Shown here one piece after another: positions 5,828-11,531 of a stretch of 11,531 bases of DNA. The DNA lies in the NCBI GenBank assembly GCA_905372135.1, contig CAJPNS010000063.1:1-11531 (forward strand), given 5' to 3'. This DNA comes from Porphyromonadaceae bacterium. GTDB lineage: Bacteria; Bacteroidota; Bacteroidia; Bacteroidales; Paludibacteraceae. Positions within the stretch are counted from its first letter, which is position 1, and each line of letters opens with the position of its first letter. The notes below the pieces were generated by a model, which worked only from the letters and a program-made list of their open reading frames with translations, searched no databases and was not told the origin of the DNA. The translations under genes were made by a program, and so were the position numbers.

Positions 5828-7210
5828 CTACTTGTTTTTCACTATCTGTGCCACCATTTCTGCCTCAGTTGCTATAGTGTCGTTTACAAACACATAGCCC
5901 TTTATAGCTGCAAGTCCACGACTTATGGGCGATATAAGGCTTACTTTCATTATCATAATATCGCCCGGCACTACCTTCTTGCGAAACTTCACATTGTCTA
6001 TCTTCAAGAAATATGTGGAATACTCTTTCGGGTTTTCGACCTGATTCAATATGTAGAGTCCCATAGCTTGCGCCATAGCCTCTACCTGCAATACACCGGG
6101 CATAACAGGCTCATCGGGGAAATGACCGATAAACTGCATTTCGTTGTAAGTAACGTTCTTTATCGCTACGATATGACTCTCACCGAGTTCGACGACCTTA
6201 TCGACCAAAAGAAACGGATAGCGATGTGGCAATAACTCCTTTATACGGTTGATATCCATTATGCTTTCGCCGCTTAAATTGACAGCCGGCACAAAAACAT
6301 CGTGCTTTCTTATCTCTTTTCTTATTTGCGACGCGAAAGCGGTATTGACAGTGTGTCCCGGTCGTTTAGCAATAATTTTACCCTTAAAAGGACGTCCTAT
6401 AAGGGAGAAATCACCGATAAGATCCATCAGTTTATGGCGAGCAGGCTCGTTATCGAATCGAAGGTCGGTATTGATATACCCTAGTTTATCGGCTTTGGGA
6501 CAAGGCTGACCCATAAGTTCGGCTATACGAGCTATTTCGTCTTGCGGAACCTCTTGGTCGTATATCAAAATGGCGTTATCGAGGTCGCCTCCCTTGATAA
6601 GATTGTTTTTCAACAAATGCTCTACTTCTCTGACAAACACGAAAGTACGGCAAGGAGCTATCTCCTTCTCATAGTTGCTCATAGTATCGAGTACGGCATA
6701 CTGGTTGTACAATACGGGCGAATCGAAGTCTATCATCACATGCACCGAAAACTCATCGTCGGGCAGTAGCGTAATCGACGACTGCTTATCTTCGGAATAG
6801 AACACCATTTTTTGCGTTACCGTATAGTAGTTTTTATCGGCATTTTGCTTCTTACAGCCGACCTCTTTTATTTTTTCGACAAAAACTTTGGCACTACCCT
6901 CCAAGATAGGCACTTCGGGACCGTCCAACTCTATGAGACAGTTATCGATACCAAGTGCATAAAGGGCAGACAGACAGTGTTCGGTAGTAGCCACCGTGGC
7001 ATCTCCTTTTTTGAGCACCGTACCTCGTTCGGTATTGCTTACAAATTCGGCCAACGCAGGTATCTGCGGCGACGACGGCAAATCGACGCGAGTAAATACT
7101 ATACCAAAATTTTCTTCTGCCGGTTTTGCTACCAAAGTAACATTCTTACCCGTATGCAATCCCTTCCCTTCTATCCTGAATTCGTTCTTTAACGTTTTCT
7201 GTTTTGACAT
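5828..7210 (-). CDS. Bifunctional LpxC-FabZ: UDP-3-O-acyl-GlcNAc deacetylase / 3-hydroxyacyl-ACP dehydratase
   Basis: This 460-residue chain joins two enzymes. Residues 1 to about 305 are LpxC, the zinc deacetylase that commits UDP-3-O-acyl-GlcNAc to lipid A. E77-H78 (TTEH), H259 and D263 (ARHKLMDLIGD) and H286 (PGHTVN) match E. coli E78/H79, H238, D242 and H265. Residues from about 315 are FabZ, which dehydrates 3-hydroxyacyl-ACP in fatty-acid elongation: LLPHRYPFLLVDKV at 327-340, then catalytic H363 in GHFP and E377 in QVEAMAQ. Both active sites look complete. The fusion is a known Bacteroidota trait and places two enzymes that compete for the same hydroxyacyl-ACP pool in one polypeptide. 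The start is the ATG at 7210. lpxA lies 76 bp downstream; an outer-membrane protein gene, not lpxD, lies 53 bp upstream. No promoter box is visible in that gap, so read-through from upstream is likely. Confidence 0.97.
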   Translation of the reverse strand: MSKQKTLKNEFRIEGKGLHTGKNVTLVAKPAEENFGIVFTRVDLPSSPQIPALAEFVSNTERGTVLKKGDATVATTEHCLSALYALGIDNCLIELDGPEVPILEGSAKVFVEKIKEVGCKKQNADKNYYTVTQKMVFYSEDKQSSITLLPDDEFSVHVMIDFDSPVLYNQYAVLDTMSNYEKEIAPCRTFVFVREVEHLLKNNLIKGGDLDNAILIYDQEVPQDEIARIAELMGQPCPKADKLGYINTDLRFDNEPARHKLMDLIGDFSLIGRPFKGKIIAKRPGHTVNTAFASQIRKEIRKHDVFVPAVNLSGESIMDINRIKELLPHRYPFLLVDKVVELGESHIVAIKNVTYNEMQFIGHFPDEPVMPGVLQVEAMAQAMGLYILNQVENPKEYSTYFLKIDNVKFRKKVVPGDIMIMKVSLISPISRGLAAIKGYVFVNDTIATEAEMVAQIVKNK

Positions 7211-7263
7211 ATAAATATCTTGTTTTGTTCGCTTTATGTTATATCTATATTAGATTGAATCTA

Positions 7264-8526
7264 TTAGTGAAGTCTGATTTTATAAAACCAGTTGTCGTTC
7301 AGAGTGAAGTTAATTCCTATTTTAAAGTAATCTTCTTTTATCATATTATTCTGTTTCGTACCGAATCCACCATATTGAAGCAGTACGTTTATCATACTCT
7401 TATTGGTCCTGAAAGGAAACCCTACACCAAGACTTAGAGCATACTCGCTCAAAGAATTATTATTGACCTTAACATACGAAGTAGAATAATTTGCTCCCAG
7501 ACGCCACGACATACGGTCGATATAGCTGTTGCTTTTAGCTCTGTTTGTAAACTCTACTCCGGCGGAAATACTTATGCGGTCGTTGAGGAGGTCGTTTTTG
7601 TTTTGAAATAAAACTTTCGAAAACTGCTGATACTGTACATCGGCACCGAATAAGAATCTGTTGTCGAGACTATATGTAGCTCCGAAACCGAATGTAGCAG
7701 GGAGTTCGAATACATTGCTGAGCGTGTCTCTGATGGTATCTATACCCAAAGTCTGTACAGTGTATTGAGAATTAAGCTTATGTTGCATCTCGTATATGGC
7801 ACCTACGGTAAGCAGGTCGCGTGTGTCGTTCAGAGGCTGATGGTATTGCAAGCCAAGTCGTGCATTGAACGAGTTTACCCTAAGTGTAGACTCCGAATAT
7901 GTAGTATACGAAGAACGATTATCCGAAAACGTCTGCTCCGACATACGGCTATGAATGATGTTTCCAAACATATAATATCCGTTTATTCCAAGCGATAGGC
8001 GCTTCATAATATCCACAGACATACCCAGATACGCCTGCGAAACACCTCCCGAACCCGCAAAAGACTGATTGTTTATACTATACACCTTCGATGAAGGAAT
8101 AAGCGTAGAGTCTTTACTATTGAAGTTGTAACCGATAAAAGAGTAAGGCACTACGCCTACGCTCATTCCCAGCCACTTAGTCACGGGAAACTGCATCCCG
8201 AAATAGTCGATATTGCCCGAAGTCTTTAAGGCAGAGCCTCCGCTCGCTGTCGAAAACTTAGACAATAAGCCCGAAAAACCAAATTCAAATATAAAAGAAG
8301 TTGAATCTATCGAGCTATAAGATGCAGGATTTACGACATTTATAGTATTGTTTTTTCGGAAACCGATACCGATACCTCCCATCGATGATGTTCGAGCAAA
8401 TCCGGCATCTACCAACTTACCGTAGCCAAACCGAGTGTACGGAGAATTGGTACTGTTTTGCTGTGCAAATAGCGAAATACTTATCACAGAAAACAATAGA
8501 ATGTATATAAGTTTCTTTTTTCTCAT
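7264..8526 (-). CDS. Predicted outer-membrane beta-barrel protein
   Basis: The 420-residue protein starts with a clear signal peptide: MRKKK, a hydrophobic core at about 6-19, and a likely cleavage after LFA at residue 21. The mature part begins QQNSTNSPYTRFGYGKLVDAG-like. It is rich in alternating polar/hydrophobic strands with aromatic ends, for example FEFGFSGLL, WLGMSVGVVPYSFIGY, LGINGYYMFGN and WRLGANYSTSYVKVNN, as in transmembrane barrels. The early SPYTRFGYG and the glycine-rich SSMGGIGIGFR resemble the FadL/PorV-like Bacteroidota barrels I know, but I cannot assign a substrate. It lies between coaX and lpxC-fabZ on the same strand, with 81-bp and 53-bp gaps, so it is probably in one transcript with lipid A genes. 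A role in envelope assembly is only an inference from that position. The ATG at 8526 is fixed by the signal peptide. Confidence 0.82.
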   Translation of the reverse strand: MRKKKLIYILLFSVISISLFAQQNSTNSPYTRFGYGKLVDAGFARTSSMGGIGIGFRKNNTINVVNPASYSSIDSTSFIFEFGFSGLLSKFSTASGGSALKTSGNIDYFGMQFPVTKWLGMSVGVVPYSFIGYNFNSKDSTLIPSSKVYSINNQSFAGSGGVSQAYLGMSVDIMKRLSLGINGYYMFGNIIHSRMSEQTFSDNRSSYTTYSESTLRVNSFNARLGLQYHQPLNDTRDLLTVGAIYEMQHKLNSQYTVQTLGIDTIRDTLSNVFELPATFGFGATYSLDNRFLFGADVQYQQFSKVLFQNKNDLLNDRISISAGVEFTNRAKSNSYIDRMSWRLGANYSTSYVKVNNNSLSEYALSLGVGFPFRTNKSMINVLLQYGGFGTKQNNMIKEDYFKIGINFTLNDNWFYKIRLH

Positions 8527-8607
8527 TTTTACTCTGAATGTTTATTTTTTAGAACATTGTCTGACAACAAAACACAAAACAGTAGTCTTTTTTTCAACGG
8601 ATACTGC

Positions 8608-9333
8608 CTACTCTCTTTCTATCGAATTAATTACTTTATTGAGACCTATGAGCACTAAATTCGAGTTTACAAAGGTACATTGTTTTATTGAATTTTCAAA
8701 ATAACGGGCATCGCCGCCGGTAAGTACCAAACGTATATCGGGGTATTGTATTTTGAGTTGCCTATAATAGGAATCAATCTCAAACACTATTCCCCAAAAA
8801 GCCCCGTACAGTACAGCCTCTTTCGTGTTTTTCCCCACAAACTTATCGGGTATATATTGCTTTACTATCGGAAGTTTAGCCGTATAGTCGTGCATTGCTT
8901 TGAGTCTCATATAGAATCCGGGAGCGATATTACCTCCGTGGAATACGGCATCTTTGGTCACCAAATCGTATGTAACACAAGAACCTACATCGACAATAAG
9001 CATATTGCTATCGGGAAACACCTCCAAGGCTCCAATAGCAGCGGCGATACGATCTTTGCCAAGCGATAGATGAGTCTGGTAATCTATTGAGAGACTTTTG
9101 TATGTATTAGCCTCAAACTTAATAAAGTTGCTATTTCGTTGCAGGAAAAGCTCTATCTCACGTTTAGTAAACGATACAGACGATATTATAGAATTGTCTA
9201 TCGCATATTTACAAAAAAAATCTTTTAGGAACGATATCGTAACAAACTCTTCGGCAACGAAATCGACCATATCATCGCCTTCGAAAACAGCCAATTTCGT
9301 CCTCGTATTTCCTACATCTATCACCAAATTCAT
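8608..9333 (-). CDS. coaX: Type III pantothenate kinase CoaX
   Basis: CoaX phosphorylates pantothenate with ATP, the first step of coenzyme A synthesis, in the cytosol; the type III enzyme needs a monovalent cation and is not inhibited by CoA. The 241-residue protein shows the ASKHA-fold signatures in order: DVGNTRTK at 6-13 (phosphate loop with the acidic residue), GKDR at 92-95, VDVGSCVTYD at 114-123 (the family's D-x-G-(T/S)-x-x-T-x-D motif), GGNIAPG at 133-139 and TGGDA at 205-209. The frame extends six codons upstream to a TTG at 9351, but the ATG at 9333 gives MNLVIDVGNT, the usual family beginning, so I chose it. It follows the RNase gene by 42 bp and precedes the outer-membrane protein gene by 81 bp on the same strand. 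Confidence 0.95.
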   Translation of the reverse strand: MNLVIDVGNTRTKLAVFEGDDMVDFVAEEFVTISFLKDFFCKYAIDNSIISSVSFTKREIELFLQRNSNFIKFEANTYKSLSIDYQTHLSLGKDRIAAAIGALEVFPDSNMLIVDVGSCVTYDLVTKDAVFHGGNIAPGFYMRLKAMHDYTAKLPIVKQYIPDKFVGKNTKEAVLYGAFWGIVFEIDSYYRQLKIQYPDIRLVLTGGDARYFENSIKQCTFVNSNLVLIGLNKVINSIERE

Positions 9334-9375
9334 AGTTTTTGAGGCGGTCAAAGTCCGTATAAAGATATTTTTCGT

Positions 9376-10929
9376 TTATTCTATTAGAGTCAAATCGATA
9401 GTCTCTCTGTTCGAATCGACAAATTTATACTGCAAAAAGCCCAAATCTTGCATAGGCAAGATACGCATTCCCCACGAATAACGCATCTTCCACTTTAGCT
9501 TATCGCTGATGAGTCCCCTCGATAGATACGCCTCTATAAAAGGGTGAACGTATAGTGAGAAGTGTTTTATTTTCAGGTGGTTTACTATCTTATCTATTTT
9601 TTCTTCGAGCTGTTCGGTAAATAGTATTGACGGTCTGGCTTTTCCCGTACCGAAGCACGTAGGACAAGTCTCGTCGGTATTTATCGCAATGGTGGGGCGT
9701 ATTCTCTGACGAGTAATCTCCATTACACAAAACTTACTGAGAGGCAGTATATTATGCTTCGCCCTATCGTTGCTCATCAACTCTACCATACGCTGATATA
9801 CTTTAGTCATATTTGCTTTATTGTCCATATCGATAAAGTCTATGACTATGATACCGCCTATGTCTCGCAGTCTCAGTTGGCGAAAAATTTCTTCGGCTGC
9901 CAATAAATTCACCTGTAGGGCGTTCTCTTCGGGATTCTGATTTGCAAGTACTCGTACTCCGCTATTGACATCGATTACAAACATTGCTTCTGTCTGGTCG
10001 ATAGTAAGATAAGCACCTCGTTTGAAGGGAACTATCCTACCAAACGATACTTTTATCTGGCGTGTAACACCGAAATGGTCGAATATTGGCAGTTCGCCCC
10101 GATACAACTTCACTATATCGGCGTGTTCGGGAGCTATCATCTGCATATACTCACGTATCTCTTCGTAAGTATCACTGTTATTGACGTATATCTGCTCGTA
10201 ATCGCTATCGACAAAATCGCGAATTATGGACACGACACGACTATTCTCTTGCAACAAAAGACCTACTCCTTTCGATTTTCGAAGCATCTCCAATGTCTTG
10301 TTCCATCGCGATTTTAGCAATTTTAGTTCGTTGTCGAGTTCGGCTACCTTTTTCCCCTCGGCAATGGTACGAATTATGACACTACAATTATTGGGTTTTA
10401 TGCTGTGTATCAACTGCCTGAGTCGTACCTTTTCTTCTCGGTTGCTTATCTTCGACGATACCGAAGTACGACTCTCGTTGCAAGGGAGCATTACCATAAA
10501 TCGCCCTGCAATAGATATTTCGCCCGATAGGCGAGCCCCCTTTGTAGATATGGGTTCTTTTGTAACTTGTACTAAAATATATTGGCCGGTAGTAAGTACG
10601 GAGCGTATTTGCCCGTCTTTGTCGAGTGGCGGTAGCTTCTCTACCGAAAAGTTCTGACGACGATTGTTTAGTATTTTCTGCACTAAATTATTGATAGTAG
10701 GGAAGTTCTCGCCCAAATCGTGGTAGTGAATGAACGCCTCCTTGTTGCCCCCAATATCTATAAAGGCGGCATTAAGCCCCGCCATAATTTTTTTTACTCT
10801 ACCTATATATATATTACCTACTTCGTAACTCTGCTTGAGGTCGTCGCGTGAAAATTCCGATAGTTTCTTGTCTTCCAACAACGCTATCGACACTTCTTCT
10901 TTCTGTGTGTCTATTATTAATTCTTTCAT
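9376..10929 (-). CDS. rng: Ribonuclease E/G family endoribonuclease (RNase G type)
   Basis: RNase E/G enzymes cut single-stranded A/U-rich RNA, trimming rRNA precursors and starting mRNA decay. The 517-residue protein has an S1 RNA-binding domain at about 36-125 (GNIYIGRVKKIMAGLNAAFIDIG, then KEAFIH), a 5'-sensor/RNase H-like middle, and the DNase I-like catalytic core. The metal-binding aspartates are D320 (FVIDVNSG) and D364 (IVIDFIDM). The zinc-link cysteines are in CPTCFGTGK at 422-430. There is no long disordered C-terminal scaffold, so it is RNase G-like in length, as in other Bacteroidota. A TTG one codon upstream (10932) is in frame; the ATG at 10929 is preferred. It lies 131 bp after the small basic-protein gene, with an inverted repeat between, and 42 bp before coaX. 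Confidence 0.95.
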   Translation of the reverse strand: MKELIIDTQKEEVSIALLEDKKLSEFSRDDLKQSYEVGNIYIGRVKKIMAGLNAAFIDIGGNKEAFIHYHDLGENFPTINNLVQKILNNRRQNFSVEKLPPLDKDGQIRSVLTTGQYILVQVTKEPISTKGARLSGEISIAGRFMVMLPCNESRTSVSSKISNREEKVRLRQLIHSIKPNNCSVIIRTIAEGKKVAELDNELKLLKSRWNKTLEMLRKSKGVGLLLQENSRVVSIIRDFVDSDYEQIYVNNSDTYEEIREYMQMIAPEHADIVKLYRGELPIFDHFGVTRQIKVSFGRIVPFKRGAYLTIDQTEAMFVIDVNSGVRVLANQNPEENALQVNLLAAEEIFRQLRLRDIGGIIVIDFIDMDNKANMTKVYQRMVELMSNDRAKHNILPLSKFCVMEITRQRIRPTIAINTDETCPTCFGTGKARPSILFTEQLEEKIDKIVNHLKIKHFSLYVHPFIEAYLSRGLISDKLKWKMRYSWGMRILPMQDLGFLQYKFVDSNRETIDLTLIE

Positions 10930-10945
10930 CAAATCTACTAATAAT

Positions 10946-10953
10946 CAAACATA
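10946..10953 (-). promoter_or_regulatory. Possible -7 box for the RNase gene
   Basis: On the minus strand TATGTTTG fits TAnnTTTG exactly and lies 16 bases before the RNase ATG. No TTTG is found at the expected 19-22 bases upstream; the nearest TTG core is about 25 bases away. The leader would be only about 10 nt, so this may be chance. Confidence 0.25.
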
Positions 10954-10983
10954 TACAAGACATATCAGTCGTCATATTCCAAT

Positions 10984-11033
10984 AAAAAAAACAAATTTAA
11001 AGCGTTGATATATTGTTCTCTAAATTTGTTTTT
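10984..11033 (-). terminator. A/T-rich inverted repeat with T-tract, likely terminator or attenuator before rng
   Basis: AAAAACAAATTTA (10987-10999) and TAAATTTGTTTTT (11021-11033) are perfect 13-base inverted copies around a 21-base loop. On the minus strand the second arm runs into eight T (10991-10984), so the transcript from the HU and small basic-protein genes could end here or be partly attenuated before rng. The arms have only one G:C pair, so the stem is weak. Both arms contain TAAATTTG, which also fits the -7 box on either strand, so a promoter role cannot be excluded. Confidence 0.5.
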
Positions 11034-11060
11034 CTTATCTCAAACCGAAAAAAGATAATA

Positions 11061-11153
11061 TCATTTCTTCTTCTTATGCCTATCTTTTCTCAGCCTTTTT
11101 TTACGTTTATGAGTAGACATCTTATGTCTTTTTCTTTTCTTTCCACTTGGCAT
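11061..11153 (-). CDS. 30-residue highly basic ribosomal-type protein (AURKAIP1/COX24-like, bS22/mS38 class)
   Basis: The short frame encodes MPSGKKRKRHKMSTHKRKKR followed by LRKDRHKKKK and TGA. More than half of its residues are lysine or arginine, with three histidines. The spacing of KRKRHKMSTHKRKKRLRK resembles the core of the mitochondrial ribosomal protein mS38 (AURKAIP1/COX24 domain) and the tiny bacterial bS22 proteins. A nearly identical product is, from memory, widely encoded in Bacteroidales next to HU and RNase G genes. It would bind rRNA in the ribosome. It begins 37 bp after the HU-family stop on the same strand, so the two are probably co-transcribed. The ATG is the only plausible start. 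The reading frame is certain; the ribosomal role is inferred from composition and family resemblance. Confidence 0.85.
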   Translation of the reverse strand: MPSGKKRKRHKMSTHKRKKRLRKDRHKKKK

Positions 11154-11190
11154 AGCTAAAATAGAGGATTATTAATTAGTTAAACTTCTA

Positions 11191-11472
11191 TTATTTCAGC
11201 TTTTTCACCGCGTTGGCAAATTCTTTTGAAGGTTTGAATGCCGGAATCTTGTGAGCAGGAATCTTAATGGTAGTGTTTTTTGTAATATTACGGGCAGTCT
11301 TTGCAGCACGCTGTTTTACTATAAAACTACCAAATGTCCTCAAATAGACATTTTCACCTTTCATCATAGAACCTTTTACTGTCTGCATAAAGGTTTCTAA
11401 TGTTTTTAGAACATCTTCTCTCGAAATACCAGTCTTTCTGCTGATTTCGTTTACAATATCTGCTTTTGTCAT
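11191..11472 (-). CDS. HU/IHF-family nucleoid DNA-binding protein
   Basis: HU-family proteins are small dimers that bend and compact DNA. The 93-residue protein aligns without gaps over the first 63 residues of E. coli HU: helical N-terminal body MTKADIVNEISRKTGIS, the turn RTFGSFIVKQRAAKTARN at 45-62, the DNA-grasping arm at about 53-77, and the closing IPAFKPSKEFANAVK at 76-90. Position 63, the proline that wedges between base pairs in E. coli HU and IHF, is isoleucine here (RNITKNT), a pattern I associate with Bacteroidota HU homologues. The start ATG at 11472 matches the family start. It heads the minus-strand series with the small basic protein. Whether it behaves as HU or as an IHF subunit cannot be told from sequence. 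Confidence 0.95.
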   Translation of the reverse strand: MTKADIVNEISRKTGISREDVLKTLETFMQTVKGSMMKGENVYLRTFGSFIVKQRAAKTARNITKNTTIKIPAHKIPAFKPSKEFANAVKKLK

Positions 11473-11514
11473 TGCTTATAACTTTTTTTAAATGGTTACA
11501 CAATTATTTTTTTT

Positions 11515-11522
11515 CAAATATA
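11515..11522 (-). promoter_or_regulatory. Candidate -7 promoter box of the HU-family gene
   Basis: On the minus strand TATATTTG is a perfect TAnnTTTG box, 42 bases before the HU ATG. The -33 element would fall past the end of the window and cannot be checked. An A8 tract follows it on the transcript side. Confidence 0.5.
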
Positions 11523-11531
11523 CTTTAATTC

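Noticed and set aside
9334..9351. TTG start giving CoaX six extra residues (and similar TTG extensions of DnaA at 1488 and the RNase at 10932)
   Set aside because: In each case an ATG just downstream gives the usual family N-terminus, and the extra residues show no family likeness.
1..11531. CRISPR arrays, insertion sequences, tRNA or rRNA genes, phage or defence modules
   Set aside because: I looked for spaced direct repeats, terminal inverted repeats with transposase frames, cloverleaf folds and unusual gene content, and saw none.

Overview
The window looks like ordinary, vertically inherited chromosome from an A+T-rich member of the Bacteroidota, most likely order Bacteroidales; I cannot fix the genus. 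Four things point there: a single-chain LpxC-FabZ fusion, several TAnnTTTG (-7) promoter boxes of the Bacteroidota type, an MCE protein whose C-terminal end is typical of the phylum, and a 30-residue lysine/arginine-rich ribosomal-type protein between an HU-family gene and an RNase E/G gene. I see no phage, transposon, CRISPR, toxin-antitoxin or other defence genes, and no rRNA or tRNA.

Layout, left to right. 82-1479 (minus) is dnaA. Its 365-bp upstream gap holds a candidate promoter with an 11-A homopolymer in the spacer. 1845-2726 (minus) is an MCE/MlaD-type lipid-transport protein. A 114-bp divergent intergenic region follows, with two interleaved Bacteroidota-type promoters and a tandemly duplicated translation start. 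From it a plus-strand pair reads right: cdaA (diadenylate cyclase, 2841-3620) and a family-4-like glycosyltransferase (3627-4874). A strong hairpin at 4884-4908 separates this pair from the convergent minus-strand block.

The right half is one long minus-strand series. In transcription order it is an HU-family protein (11472-11191), a 30-aa basic protein (11153-11061), an A/T-rich 13-bp inverted repeat with a T-tract, RNase G (10929-9376), type III pantothenate kinase coaX (9333-8608), a signal-peptide-bearing outer-membrane barrel (8526-7264), lpxC-fabZ (7210-5828) and lpxA (5751-4960). The 4884-4908 hairpin then terminates the series.

The genes combine replication initiation and nucleoid structure (DnaA, HU), RNA processing and ribosome function (RNase G, the small basic protein), CoA synthesis (CoaX), the first steps of lipid A synthesis together with fatty-acid dehydration (LpxA, LpxC-FabZ), envelope lipid traffic and an outer-membrane barrel (MCE protein, OMP), surface glycan synthesis (glycosyltransferase) and c-di-AMP signalling (CdaA). 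Nothing here amounts to an undescribed multi-gene system. The points most worth a second look are regulatory: the duplicated cdaA start, the interlocked promoters, the homopolymer in the dnaA promoter, and a palindrome between lpxC-fabZ and lpxA. Smaller points are residue substitutions in LpxA and HU.
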